From Alphaproteobacteria bacterium (GTDB lineage Bacteria > Pseudomonadota > Alphaproteobacteria > Micropepsales > Micropepsaceae), in the NCBI GenBank assembly GCA_947475445.1, contig CANJLC010000004.1, positions 82,757-146,756 of the forward strand: a stretch of 64,000 nucleotides of DNA, in the 5' to 3' direction. Positions 48,310-57,977 of the stretch are shown in pieces. Every line of letters begins with the position of its first letter. The first letter of the stretch is position 1. The notes under the pieces are model-generated. The model ran no database searches and had not been told where the DNA came from. It saw nothing but the letters and a program-made list of their open reading frames with translations. A program made the translations under genes and the position numbers.

Positions 48310-48975
48310 ATGGGTCTCGCCACACGGTCCGCCCTGCTGCTTCTGCCGATCGTCCTGGCTGGGACCGCCATTGCCCAGAACGCACCGGCCAATCCACCCG
48401 TGGCGGGCACGATCGCTTCCTTCGACGGCAAGACGCTGACCATCAAGGACAAGGACGGCAAGCTCACCTCCGCCGCGCTGGCGCCGAATGTGAACATTAC
48501 CTTCGCCGCCAAGCGCACCCTGGCCGACATCAAGCCGGGCGATTTCATCGCCTCGGGCGGCACCCGCGGCCCGGATGGGAAAATCCATGCCAATGAAATC
48601 CGCATCTTCCCGGGCGTGCGTGGCGAGGGTCAGTTTCCCATGAGCCAGCCCGGCCAGGTCATGACCAACGCCACGGTGAAAGCGGTTGAAACCGGCGCCA
48701 CCGTGAAACAGGTGGGCAGCGTTGGCGGCGTGCCCATGATCAAGCTCAGCTATCATGGCGCGGGCGCGCCGGGCGCGGCCAACTGCACCGGCCGTTCCAC
48801 CGATGCGCCGGGCGGCGAAGGCAAGGGCTGTGTCGGCGAAACCGAATTCGACGTGCCCGCCAACACGCCAGTGGTGGCCTCGCTGCCGGGCAATCCCGCC
48901 ATGCTCAAGCCGGGCGCCAAGGCCAGCATGACGGTGGCAAACGGCGCCGCCACCCGGGTCACCGTTTCCGAATAG
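48310..48975 (+). CDS. Secreted DUF5666-like protein
   Basis: A 221-residue exported protein with a clear signal peptide (cleavage near GTAIAQ). Repeated small beta motifs follow: GTIASFDGKTLTIKDKDG, the block LADIKPGDFIASGG, MTNATVKAVETG and PANTPVVASLPG...LKPGAKASM. This matches a family seen in many Rhizobiales and relatives, often called DUF5666, with no known role. An insert in the second half holds two Cys (ANCTG and GKGCVGE), which could form a disulfide and be a client of the neighbouring DipZ-like protein; that is inference. A terminator follows. Confidence 0.75.
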   Translation: MGLATRSALLLLPIVLAGTAIAQNAPANPPVAGTIASFDGKTLTIKDKDGKLTSAALAPNVNITFAAKRTLADIKPGDFIASGGTRGPDGKIHANEIRIFPGVRGEGQFPMSQPGQVMTNATVKAVETGATVKQVGSVGGVPMIKLSYHGAGAPGAANCTGRSTDAPGGEGKGCVGETEFDVPANTPVVASLPGNPAMLKPGAKASMTVANGAATRVTVSE

Positions 48976-49003
48976 GCTTTATCATGCGCAGGGGCGCCGG
49001 CCT

Positions 49004-49043
49004 GGCGCTCCCGCCCGGTGATTCGCGGGCGCGCCTTTTTTTT
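49004..49043 (+). terminator. Rho-independent terminator
   Basis: GGCGC-T-CCCGC pairs with GCGGG-C-GCGCC (one mismatch) around a ten-base loop, followed by eight T. It lies 28 bases after the DUF5666-like stop codon. Confidence 0.85.
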
Positions 49044-49147
49044 GGCAACACGCCCCTAAGGCGCTGTTGCAATTTTGCATCATCGCTTGTCAGTTTTTGG
49101 GAGGGGCCGAACCCGGTGCCCTGAAAAATCCGCTTTAACAGCCAATT

Positions 49148-49153
49148 TATAAT
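49148..49153 (+). promoter_or_regulatory. Possible -10 box for the TonB receptor gene
   Basis: A perfect TATAAT within an AT-rich patch, 159 bases before the receptor start. No good -35 hexamer is seen at the right distance. Confidence 0.3.
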
Positions 49154-49311
49154 TTTATTACGCAAAAACGGCCGGTAAACAGCCATTTCTGCTCCCTGCC
49201 GTACGTTGACTTCCTACAGGGAAATGGTCTTTTGTCTCACACAGATGCGAGCCGTAGGCGCAGCCCAAGCCGCGCGAAAACGAAAAAAAACGTCTTTTGA
49301 GGGGACATAAT

Positions 49312-52239
49312 ATGGAAAATCTTCTGCAGAAACTGATGCTTGGCGGCTCGACGGCTGCCTTATTCGCCATCTCCGGCGGTGCTGCCATGGCGCAGGACGA
49401 AATTGAGCAGGTGGTTGTCTCCGCCTCACGTATTACGATCGCGGGCTATACGCAGCCGACACCGGTGACGGTGGTTGGCGCAGCCCAGCTGGAAAAGAAC
49501 GCCTTCTCCAACATCGCGGACGCGGTTCGCGAACTTCCCCAGGTCAATTCTCCTCCGGCATCGGTCGGCATCAATAACGGCGGCGCCATCAGCGGTACCG
49601 AAGGCGCGGAAATTCTAAACCTGCGTTCCTTAGGCATCACGCGCACCCTGATCCTGTTCGACGGTCAGCGCATCGCGGCCTCCAACATCACCGGCGGCGT
49701 CGACATCAACACCATTCCGGGTGCCGTCATCAGCCGCGTTGACGTTGTTACGGGCGGCGCCTCGGCCAGCTGGGGTTCGGATGCCGTAGCCGGTGTCGTG
49801 AACTTCGTCATTAACAAGACCTTTGATGGCTGGAAGGGAAATGTGTCTTTCGGCGATACATCGGACGGCAAGTATCGCACGTTCAAGGCTGAAACGGTGT
49901 GGGGCGGCGACGTGCTGGGTGGCCGCGGCCATCTGATGCTGGCCGGCGAATATTCGCTGCATCCCGATCTCGTCACGCAGGACAGCAAGAACTGGTATCG
50001 CGCCTCCTACCTAGTCACCAATCCCGCCTATGTGAAGGGCAATGGCCAGACCCAGATGATCGTCGCCAACGATGTCGGCATTATTTCGGCCACCCAGGGC
50101 GGTATCATCCTCTCCAGCCCGGTCGGCTCCGGCGCCACCCCGTCCGCGGCCAACGTGCTACGCGGCATTGAATTTGTCGGCCAGGGCATTCCGCAGCGCG
50201 TGGACTATGGCAACGTGACCAACAATGCCATCTCCAATGGCGGCTCCTTCACCCATGACGATGGTGAAAACAACTGGACGCCCATCGGCATCCCGAACAT
50301 CCGCTATACCGGCTTTGCCTATGGCAGCTACAAGGTCAGCGACACCATCAGCGCCTCGCTGCAGCTGAACTACGGCTACTATAGCGGCAAGGACATGGCG
50401 CAGAACTCGCTGCAGACCGGCGCTGTCATCAAGTCCGACAACGCCTATCTGCCGGCTTCGGTGCGCGCCGTCATGACCGCCGGTGGCATCACCTCCTTCA
50501 CCATGGGCATCATCAACGGCAACAACGCGCCGACCAACGTCTCCGATAAGGACTATTTCCAGGTCCTCTCCGGCTCGCTTGGACCGGCCATCACCTCTAA
50601 CCAGCGTCAGCTGCTGCGCGGCGTCTTCACGCTGGACGGCACCATCGGCGACAACTGGTCGTGGGACGCCTTCTACCAGCACTCGACCGTGCGCTACTGG
50701 ACCCACGTCTGGGCCAATACGCGCTCGGACTTTTTGGCCCTGGCACAGGACGCCATTACCGTCACCACCGCCAACCGCGGCACTTCCGGCCTGCCGCTGG
50801 GCGCCATGGCCTGCCGCTCGACGCTCACCGCGCCGACCAATGGCTGTATCCCGCTCAACGTGTTCGGCAATGGCGTCGCCAGCCAAGAAGCCATCAAGTA
50901 CATCACGTTCAACAATGCCGATTTCGAACATATGCAGGTCAACCAGGACGAAGCTGAAGGCTCCATCCAGGGCGTCCTGCCGTGGGAACTGCCGGCCGGC
51001 AAGGTTGCTGTCGTGTTCGGCGGCGGTTATCGCCAGGAAGCCGGCGTGAACTTCGCCGAAGAGCATGGCACGCCCGCCGCGCTCTGGCAGATCGGCAACT
51101 GGGCATATTTCCCGCCCAGTCACTACTACGCCATGGAAGGCTTCGCCGAAATCACGGCGCCGCTGCTGAAGAACAACATCGTTGAATCCCTCGACTTCAG
51201 CGGCGCGGGCCGCATCACGGACTATTCGACCTCCGGCATGGTGGAGACCTGGAAACTGGGCCTCAGCAGCCAGGTGGATGACAACATCCGTCTGCGCACG
51301 ACCTGGTCTGTAGACATTCGTGCTCCCGGCCTGTCGGACCTGTTCGCCCTGGGTTCGCAGTCCAACAGCTCGCTCAAGGATCCCAAGACGAACTCGACCC
51401 AGTCGGTATTCACCAACACCTCGGGCAACCCGAACCTCAAGCCGGAAGTGGCCCGTACCATCTCCGGCGGCGTGGTCCTCACACCGACCTTCGTCGATGG
51501 TCTCTCGATCTCTGTGGACTATTACAAGATCCAGCTGAATGGCGGAATCGCTAGCATCAGCAACACGCTGATCCTGAACACCTGCACCACCGCGCCCAAC
51601 GACGTGCTGTGCTCGAAGCTAATCTTTGACGGCCCCGGCGGTGCCCTGGGTCACATCGCCCAGTCGCCGGTCAACATCGCCAGCGAAGTGGCCTCCGGTT
51701 TCGATATCCAGGCCAACTACACCATGCCATTCTGGGATGGTGACCTGGCATGGTCGTTTGTTGGCAACTACAATGACGAGCGTTCCATCATCAGCCAGCC
51801 TGGCCAGCCCTCGAACAACTATGCCGGCGTGCTCGGCGCCGACCAGCCGGCCCAAAGCACTGGTTCGCCGAAATGGAAGGGTGTCATCTCGGCTGACTAC
51901 ACCACCGGTCCCTGGTCCATCACGCCTCAGGTCCGCTGGTTCGGCACCGGCATCCTCAGCAACCAGGACAATGAAGGCAATCTGGCCAAGGCGGCGACGC
52001 TTGACCGCCTGCCGGAAAATGTCCAGCATGTTCCGATGTGGGCCTATCTCGACCTGCGCGGCAGTTACCAGTGGAATGACGAAATCTCGTTCTTCGGCGC
52101 CATCGACAATGCGCTGAACATTCCGCCGGCTCTGGTTCCGTTGGCCTCCAACAACATCATCCACTCGGTCCCGACCTCGCAGAGCACCTACGACCTGCTC
52201 GGCCGTCAGTTCCGTATCGGCGTGCGCTGGAACTACTAA
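49312..52239 (+). CDS. TonB-dependent outer-membrane receptor
   Basis: A 975-residue receptor with a signal peptide ending near GGAAMAQ, then a TonB-box-like EIEQVVVSASRI. The plug domain (about 45-170) includes RELPQVNSPP, LRSLGITRTLILFDGQRIA, GGVDINTIPGAVISRVDVVTGGASASWGSDAVAGVVNFV. The rest is the 22-stranded barrel, ending in the aromatic FRIGVRWNY typical of outer-membrane proteins. The length and the plug resemble the large receptors of Caulobacter/Sphingomonad type that take up glycans or other complex substrates. The ligand is unknown. The start at 49312 follows GAGGGG. It is followed by a terminator and then by three TPR-enzyme genes. Confidence 0.95.
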   Translation: MENLLQKLMLGGSTAALFAISGGAAMAQDEIEQVVVSASRITIAGYTQPTPVTVVGAAQLEKNAFSNIADAVRELPQVNSPPASVGINNGGAISGTEGAEILNLRSLGITRTLILFDGQRIAASNITGGVDINTIPGAVISRVDVVTGGASASWGSDAVAGVVNFVINKTFDGWKGNVSFGDTSDGKYRTFKAETVWGGDVLGGRGHLMLAGEYSLHPDLVTQDSKNWYRASYLVTNPAYVKGNGQTQMIVANDVGIISATQGGIILSSPVGSGATPSAANVLRGIEFVGQGIPQRVDYGNVTNNAISNGGSFTHDDGENNWTPIGIPNIRYTGFAYGSYKVSDTISASLQLNYGYYSGKDMAQNSLQTGAVIKSDNAYLPASVRAVMTAGGITSFTMGIINGNNAPTNVSDKDYFQVLSGSLGPAITSNQRQLLRGVFTLDGTIGDNWSWDAFYQHSTVRYWTHVWANTRSDFLALAQDAITVTTANRGTSGLPLGAMACRSTLTAPTNGCIPLNVFGNGVASQEAIKYITFNNADFEHMQVNQDEAEGSIQGVLPWELPAGKVAVVFGGGYRQEAGVNFAEEHGTPAALWQIGNWAYFPPSHYYAMEGFAEITAPLLKNNIVESLDFSGAGRITDYSTSGMVETWKLGLSSQVDDNIRLRTTWSVDIRAPGLSDLFALGSQSNSSLKDPKTNSTQSVFTNTSGNPNLKPEVARTISGGVVLTPTFVDGLSISVDYYKIQLNGGIASISNTLILNTCTTAPNDVLCSKLIFDGPGGALGHIAQSPVNIASEVASGFDIQANYTMPFWDGDLAWSFVGNYNDERSIISQPGQPSNNYAGVLGADQPAQSTGSPKWKGVISADYTTGPWSITPQVRWFGTGILSNQDNEGNLAKAATLDRLPENVQHVPMWAYLDLRGSYQWNDEISFFGAIDNALNIPPALVPLASNNIIHSVPTSQSTYDLLGRQFRIGVRWNY

Positions 52240-52264
52240 GAACCGGCAATGCCTGACTGAAAAG

Positions 52265-52297
52265 AAAGCCCGGTGGCGCAAGTCACCGGGCTTTTTT
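52265..52297 (+). terminator. Rho-independent terminator after TonB receptor
   Basis: AAAGCCCGGTG pairs with CACCGGGCTTT around an eight-base loop, followed by a run of six T. Confidence 0.9.
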
Positions 52298-52362
52298 CTT
52301 GGCCTTTGAAAGCCCGGTTTTCGCCTGTATCGTCCGCCCCGTTTCGAAGGGCATGTGACGTC

Positions 52363-54675
52363 ATGGCCGTACCCGACATCGATACCGGCCTGGCGCAGGC
52401 CGCCGCACATCACCAGGCCGGACGCCTGGGCGAGGCGGCCAATGCCTATGCCCGCATCCTTGCCGCCAATCCGGGCCATGCCGAGGCCCATAACAAGCTG
52501 GGCAATGTCCTGTTCGACGCCGGCCGGCTGGACGAGGCGGCGGCCAGCTACCGCAAGGCGCTGGCGGCAAAGCCGGACTATGCCGAGGCGCACAACAATC
52601 TGGGAAACGTGTTTTTCGAATCCGGCAAGCCGCAGGAGGCGATGGAATGCTACCGCCAGTCGCTGGCGGCAAAGCCGGAATTTGCCGGCGCGCATAACAG
52701 CCTGGGCACGGCGCTGTGGGCCTTTGGCCGGCTGGACGAGGCCGCCGCCGCGTTTCGCCAGGCGCTTGACCTCAAGCCCGACTGCACCGGCGCGCAGGAC
52801 AATCTTGGCAATGTGCTGTTTGACGCCGGCAAGCTGGACGAGGCCATCGCCATTTACCGCCAGGCCATCGTCCAGCGTCCCGGCGATCCCCATGCCTACG
52901 GCAATCTGGGTATCGCGCTATGGGACCAGGGCAAACTGGATGAAGCCGAAGCTGTTTACCGCCGCATCCTGCAGATGCAGCCCAATGACATCGTCTCCCT
53001 CAACAATCTGGCGACGTTGTTGCTGGCGCGCGGCAAGCCGGACATGGCGTTCGGGCCGGTTCACCGCTCGCTCCAGGTCCAGGAAACTCCGCAGGCCAAG
53101 CGCATATTTGTCGATGTGGTCGCCCAACTGCGGCTGATGCAGGACAATGACGCCCTGCGCGCCCTGCTGGTGCGCGCGCTGAATGAAGCCTGGGCGCGGC
53201 CCAGCAAGCTGGCGCAGGCCAGCGCCGACCTGATCAAGCATCACAAGGTGATCGGCCCCGCCGTGGCGCGCGCGGCGGCATCATGGCCCACCCTGCTGCC
53301 GGCGGCCGAACTGTTCGGCAGGGATGGCCTGGCCGTTCTGGCCGGTGACCAGTTGCTGGCGGCGCTGCTGACCGCGGCGCCCAATGTGGACCTGGCGCTG
53401 GAGCGTTTCCTCACCATGGCGCGGGCCGCGCTGCTGGAAAGCGCCATGGCCTTTGGCGACGACGCGATGACGGATTTCGCCTGCACCCTGGCGCAGCAAT
53501 GCTTCGTCAATGAATATGTTTTCTTCGCCGGTGAAGCCGAAACCGCAAAACTGGAAAAATTGCGGCCTTTGCTTGGTTTTTCGCTCGAGTCCGGCTCGGC
53601 CATTCCCGCCCACTGGATCGCGATCATCGCCAGCTACCAGCCGCTGGGCCAGCTTGCCTTCGCGGCGAAATTGCTGGCGCGCAGCTGGCCGGCGCCCGTC
53701 GCGGCCCTTCTGCGCCAGCAGCTTTGCGAACCCGCGGAGGAAGAAAAACTTCGCGCCGCCATTCCCCGCCTCACCGCGATTGCCGACAATGTCTCGCAAG
53801 AAGTCGCGCGCCAATATGAGGAAAATCCCTATCCGCGCTGGGTGCGCCTGCCGCCGCCGGAACAGCCCACCAACCTGCTGGTCTATCTGGCGCGCAAATT
53901 TCCCCTGGTGAAATTCCACCGCCCCGCGATGGATGCCAGGGTGGAGATCCTGATTGCGGGCTGCGGCACCGGCCAGCAATCCATCGCCTCTGCCCAGCGC
54001 ACGTCCGGCGCCCAGGTCCTGGCAATCGACCTGTCGCTGAACAGTCTGGCCTATGCGGCGCGCAAGACGCGCGAGATGGGCGTGGAGGGGATCGAATATG
54101 CCCAGGCCGACATCCTGGAACTGGGATCGCTGACGCGCCGCTTCGACCTGATTGAATCGGTGGGCGTGCTGCATCACATGAAGGATCCCTGGGCGGGGCT
54201 GAAAGTGCTGCTGGGGCTGCTCAAGCCCGGTGGCTTCATGAAATTGGGTTTCTACAGCGCCGTCGCCCGCCGCAATATCGTCGAAGCGCGAAATTTCATC
54301 GCCGAGCGCGGCTATAGCGGGACGCCAGACGAGGTGCGCCTCTGCCGCCAGCAATTTCTAGACCGGGCCGCGGATTTCCCAACCGTGGTCCATGCCGAGG
54401 ATTTCTCCAGCGTCAGCCTTTGCCGCGACCTGATTTTCCATGTCCAGGAACACCGCATGACCCTGGAGGGCATCGCCGCCGCCTTGCGCGAAAACGGCCT
54501 GGATTTCCTGGGTTTCGAGATCGCGGGGGAAGAAACCGTGCTGCCCGCCTATCGCGCCCGTTTCCCGGACGATCCGGCGGCGGTCAATCTGGCGCACTGG
54601 CAGGCGTTCGAGAATGACAATCCCGGCCTGTTCAACCGCACCTATCAATTCTGGGTGCAAGCCGCGGCCCGCTGA
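52363..54675 (+). CDS. TPR-repeat protein with C-terminal SAM-dependent methyltransferase domain
   Basis: A 770-residue fusion. Residues about 5-245 carry seven TPR units (pattern AHNNLGNVFFESGKPQEAMECYRQ). A middle helical region of about 250 residues has no recognised fold. From about 480 to the end is a class I methyltransferase, with the SAM site ILIAGCGTGQQS, IDLSLNSLAYA, QADILEL and ESVGVLHHMKDPWAGLK. A QYEENPYPRW segment just before it is found in a group of TPR-methyltransferases from alphaproteobacteria. The start at 52363 avoids an upstream extension through the terminator. It converges on the TPR-oxygenase gene. The methylated target is unknown. Confidence 0.88.
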   Translation: MAVPDIDTGLAQAAAHHQAGRLGEAANAYARILAANPGHAEAHNKLGNVLFDAGRLDEAAASYRKALAAKPDYAEAHNNLGNVFFESGKPQEAMECYRQSLAAKPEFAGAHNSLGTALWAFGRLDEAAAAFRQALDLKPDCTGAQDNLGNVLFDAGKLDEAIAIYRQAIVQRPGDPHAYGNLGIALWDQGKLDEAEAVYRRILQMQPNDIVSLNNLATLLLARGKPDMAFGPVHRSLQVQETPQAKRIFVDVVAQLRLMQDNDALRALLVRALNEAWARPSKLAQASADLIKHHKVIGPAVARAAASWPTLLPAAELFGRDGLAVLAGDQLLAALLTAAPNVDLALERFLTMARAALLESAMAFGDDAMTDFACTLAQQCFVNEYVFFAGEAETAKLEKLRPLLGFSLESGSAIPAHWIAIIASYQPLGQLAFAAKLLARSWPAPVAALLRQQLCEPAEEEKLRAAIPRLTAIADNVSQEVARQYEENPYPRWVRLPPPEQPTNLLVYLARKFPLVKFHRPAMDARVEILIAGCGTGQQSIASAQRTSGAQVLAIDLSLNSLAYAARKTREMGVEGIEYAQADILELGSLTRRFDLIESVGVLHHMKDPWAGLKVLLGLLKPGGFMKLGFYSAVARRNIVEARNFIAERGYSGTPDEVRLCRQQFLDRAADFPTVVHAEDFSSVSLCRDLIFHVQEHRMTLEGIAAALRENGLDFLGFEIAGEETVLPAYRARFPDDPAAVNLAHWQAFENDNPGLFNRTYQFWVQAAAR

Positions 54676-54690
54676 CGCTTATTTGACGCC

Positions 54691-56289
54691 CTACTTGCCG
54701 CTCTGGGTGCGGCGGCCATACAGCATGGTGATGTTGATGCGCCGGTTTTCATAGCCGGGCTTGAAATCGATCACGTCGGTTTCGTGGAACAGGTCGGAAT
54801 CGAAAATCACCGCCCGGTTGGCGCGATACGGCACGGTCACCGGCTTTGCGCCAAGCCCGGCCAGGAAGTCCCGCGCGGCTTTCTCGTCGCCGTTATATTG
54901 GGTCACGTCCCAGTCCGCGGGCGCCGCCGCGTCCCACACCACCAGCCCGCCATGTTCCGGATCATTGTTGGCCTCGTCCGGCGTGATCCAGAAATTGATG
55001 TTCACCGCCGCCTTGTCGGCATGGATGCGGATGCCGGTCAGGCTGCTGTCATACTTGAAGCCCCAGAACATGTTGAGCCCATGCCCGTCCAGCAAGGTGG
55101 GGAAGGTGCATTTCAGTTCCTCGGCGATTTGCGCCAGCAGCGGCGCGGCAAAGCCGGCTTCCGGCATGGCGCCCATATAGCCATCGGCATAGGGCCGGCG
55201 CCACACTTTCGAGCCCCAGCAAAAGCGCCGCAGCGCCTCCAGCGCCCCGGACGTCAGCAGATTGTCGATCACCACGATCTGGGGCTTGTTCCTTGCCCAT
55301 TGCTCCGCGATGTCCTGCGCATTCCTGGGATTGACGGCGGGGCCCGGCAATCTTTCGCCGCCCATGAAATAAAGGTTTCCCGGATTGACGCCCCGGGCGG
55401 CAAGCCAGACGCGCTGCTCCTCGTCATGGCGCTGCTGGTGCGCCGGGCCCGGTTCGTCGGCCGCCTTGGGGGGATACACCAGCTCGGCGCGCTTGCGGTA
55501 CACCGCCATGCCCTCTTCCAGGCGGTCCATTTCGCAAAGGATTTCCGCCTTTGTGAACATGGCCATGACATTGTCGGGATGGAAGGAAAGCGCCTTTTCC
55601 ACCGTGGCCAGCGCTTCGTCAAAGCGCTCCAGGCATTGAAGGTTGATGGCGCGCGCCGTCCAGGCATCGACATAATCGGGTACGATGGCGATGGCCTTGT
55701 CGCAGCTGGCAATGGCTTCTTCAAAGCGCAGCAGGCTCTGCAGCGCACCGGAGCGGTTGTGCCAGCTCCTGGCGTAGGCCGGATTGAGCGCCAGCGCCTG
55801 GTCATAGGCTTTGACTTCTTCCTCGAACCGCCTGAGCGGGTGCAACGCCACGCCGCGATTGTTCCAGGCTTCCAGCCAGTTGGGATTGAGCGCCAGCGTC
55901 CGGTCGAAAGAGGCAATGGCATCCTCGAAGCGCCGCAATTCCAGCAACAGCATGCCGCGCGTGAACCAGGCTTCACCATGATCGGGCTTCAGTTCCAGTG
56001 CGCGATCAAAACTGGCCAGCGCCTCGTCGTGACGCCACAGCGCGCGCAGCACCACACCGCGCAGCGCCAGCGCCTCCACAGAGTCCGGGTTGAGTTTCAG
56101 CGCTGCCGACAGCGCCGTGTCCGCGCCGGCGAAATGGCCCTGCTGGAAGCGCGCCAGCGCCAGCAGGTAATGCGGCTGGTAGGCGCCGGGCTGGGCGGTG
56201 ATGATCTGCTGGTAAAGCTGCTGCGCCTGCGCAAACGCGCCATTCTCGTGCAGCTTCACGGCCTGGTCGAACAAGGCTTGCAGGGACAT
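54691..56289 (-). CDS. TPR-repeat protein with C-terminal 2OG-Fe(II) oxygenase-like domain
   Basis: A 532-residue fusion. Residues 1-265 form about eight TPR units, then a hinge of about 60 residues leads to a double-stranded beta-helix oxygenase domain (about 330-530). The iron ligands appear as His423 and Asp425 (IRIHADKAAV) and His502 (DLFHETD), with Arg516/517 (NRRINIT) placed to bind 2-oxoglutarate. This matches prolyl/aspartyl-hydroxylase-like enzymes, so hydroxylation of a protein or peptide is likely. It lies downstream of the TPR-sulfotransferase gene on the same strand (75-base gap). Confidence 0.85.
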   Translation of the reverse strand: MSLQALFDQAVKLHENGAFAQAQQLYQQIITAQPGAYQPHYLLALARFQQGHFAGADTALSAALKLNPDSVEALALRGVVLRALWRHDEALASFDRALELKPDHGEAWFTRGMLLLELRRFEDAIASFDRTLALNPNWLEAWNNRGVALHPLRRFEEEVKAYDQALALNPAYARSWHNRSGALQSLLRFEEAIASCDKAIAIVPDYVDAWTARAINLQCLERFDEALATVEKALSFHPDNVMAMFTKAEILCEMDRLEEGMAVYRKRAELVYPPKAADEPGPAHQQRHDEEQRVWLAARGVNPGNLYFMGGERLPGPAVNPRNAQDIAEQWARNKPQIVVIDNLLTSGALEALRRFCWGSKVWRRPYADGYMGAMPEAGFAAPLLAQIAEELKCTFPTLLDGHGLNMFWGFKYDSSLTGIRIHADKAAVNINFWITPDEANNDPEHGGLVVWDAAAPADWDVTQYNGDEKAARDFLAGLGAKPVTVPYRANRAVIFDSDLFHETDVIDFKPGYENRRINITMLYGRRTQSGK

Positions 56290-56364
56290 TGGAATGGTCC
56301 GGGATCAGAAAAATTTACTCTAGCGCGAACCCATCGCACCATACAACACATTGAAATATATGGA

Positions 56365-57921
56365 CTATTTACCTGCCAGGGCGGCTTTCAAGGGCCCCAG
56401 GAATGCGTCATAGGGCCGGGCGCGTCCCAGGGCGCTGGAATAGATAGGCTGGCGCACCTGGCTGACGCTGGCGGTGCGCACCGGCCGCGAATGGGTATGG
56501 AAGGACAGGCAGCGCGCGTCCCAAGGCAGGCCGCAATGGGCGATGATGCGGCGCGCCTGGCTTTCCAGGTCGCCCACCAGCTCCTCATACCGCACATCCA
56601 GGATGCGGCCCGGCGGCAGCACGCCATGCCAGTGCGCCATCAGTTTTTCATAACCCCGGTAATAACGGCCCAGCTCCGCCAGGTCATAGGCGTGATTCTG
56701 CTCCTCGATGAACAGCTTGGAAAAACACGACAGGCAATTGTCCACCGGATCGCGCAGCGTATGGATGATGCGCGCATTGGGCAGCGCCAGGTGTATCAGC
56801 CCGGCAAAGAAATAATTGGACGGCATCTTGTCGGTGATATGCGGGGCATCCGGCGCCAGTTTGCGGATGCGCGCGACATAATCCCGGCCGATGGCGCGCA
56901 GGCCCGCGCCATCCAGTCCCGCGACGGATTCGGGATAATGCCTGGACCCGGGGTCCCGCATCGCCGCCACGACCTGGCTGAAGGCGGGCAATTCGCCCGC
57001 GCCATGGATGGCGGGATGGCTGGCCAGGATTTGCTCCACCAGCGTGGAGCCCGAGCGCATCATCCCAAGAATGAAAATGGGCGCGGGCGAGGGGTCGCCG
57101 CCCAGCCTTTCCTTTTCGCGCACGAATTGCGGCGTGAACTGCGCCTGGATGCGTTCGAAAAATTGCAGCGTGCCGGCTTCGTCGTAATTGGTCAGGGCGC
57201 GCTTGCGGGCATTGCCGCGCAGAAGATGTTCGAAGCTCAAGGCATGTTCGCCCTGGTCGGCATAAGCCTTGGCCAGCGCGAAATCCAGGTGGATGCGGCC
57301 GGTCTCGTCCGCCGGCTTCAGGTTTTGCATGGCCTTGAAATGGGGATCGCCGGCGGCAACTTTCCCGCTATCGGCATAATCGAGATAGACATTGGCGCGC
57401 TCAGGATCCAGCGCCAGCGCCCGGCGATAGGCGTCGCGGGCTTCTTCCAGCCTGCCCAAATATTGAAGAACCAACCCGCGATTGCCCATCGCCTCGGCAA
57501 AATCCGGCTCGACCGCCAGCGCCGCGTCATAGCTGGCAAGCGCTTCCTCGAAACGGTTGAGGTCCAGCAGGATGATGCCGCGATTGTTCAGCGCCTGCGC
57601 GAAGCCGGGGCGCAGCGCCACCGCCCTGTCGCCCTGGGCCAGCGCTTCCTCCAACCGTCCCAGCGCCTTCAGCACCAGGCTGTAATTGGACAAAGCTTCG
57701 GTGAAATCTGGGTCGCTCTTGAGCGCCGTGCCGATCAGCGCCAGCGCCTCGTCATGACGGCGCTGCTGGTAGCGCACCACGCCCAGCAGGTGATTGGCCG
57801 CGAAATGCCCCGGCTCGGCGGCCAGGATCTGCGCATACAAATTCTCGGCCTCATCCAGCTTGCCCTGCTGGTGAAGCGCAACAGCCTGGGCGACAAGATC
57901 GGACAGATTCGCTGGCGTCAT
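56365..57921 (-). CDS. TPR-repeat sulfotransferase
   Basis: A 518-residue fusion. Residues 1-215 contain about six TPR units, and from about 280 a PAPS-dependent sulfotransferase domain follows. The 5'-phosphosulfate loop is ILGMMRSGSTLVEQIL (Arg289-Thr293), the 3'-phosphate site is HTLRDPVDNCLSCF, and DVRYEELVGDLE follows. The plan matches the TPR-containing sulfotransferase family, whose members transfer sulfate to unknown acceptors, possibly Tyr in proteins. It is the first gene of a two-gene minus-strand unit with the oxygenase. A perfect palindrome lies 57 bases upstream. Confidence 0.9.
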   Translation of the reverse strand: MTPANLSDLVAQAVALHQQGKLDEAENLYAQILAAEPGHFAANHLLGVVRYQQRRHDEALALIGTALKSDPDFTEALSNYSLVLKALGRLEEALAQGDRAVALRPGFAQALNNRGIILLDLNRFEEALASYDAALAVEPDFAEAMGNRGLVLQYLGRLEEARDAYRRALALDPERANVYLDYADSGKVAAGDPHFKAMQNLKPADETGRIHLDFALAKAYADQGEHALSFEHLLRGNARKRALTNYDEAGTLQFFERIQAQFTPQFVREKERLGGDPSPAPIFILGMMRSGSTLVEQILASHPAIHGAGELPAFSQVVAAMRDPGSRHYPESVAGLDGAGLRAIGRDYVARIRKLAPDAPHITDKMPSNYFFAGLIHLALPNARIIHTLRDPVDNCLSCFSKLFIEEQNHAYDLAELGRYYRGYEKLMAHWHGVLPPGRILDVRYEELVGDLESQARRIIAHCGLPWDARCLSFHTHSRPVRTASVSQVRQPIYSSALGRARPYDAFLGPLKAALAGK

Positions 57922-57977
57922 GGCGGAAATCTACAGAAAGACCCTTGGGGTGGATAATCACAGTGAACATGGCAAGG

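Larger units (their letters stand above)
48976..49311. other. 336-bp upstream region of the TonB receptor
   Basis: No gene is supported. It begins with a terminator (49004-49043), contains an AT-rich patch with a perfect TATAAT at 49148-49153, and ends with a GAGGGG ribosome site before the receptor ATG. The leader from that -10 would be about 150 bases. I see no operator palindrome. Confidence 0.6.

Noticed and set aside
49205..49234. TTGACT before the TonB receptor as a -35 box
   Set aside because: The sequence 17 bases on is CTTTTG, a poor -10, so the promoter is not supported.
54784..57957. A 1057-residue open frame on the plus strand opposite the two TPR genes
   Set aside because: It mirrors the codon pattern of the real minus-strand TPR-oxygenase and TPR-sulfotransferase genes, spans both of them and their gap, and has no recognisable domain. 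High GC and repeat structure explain it.
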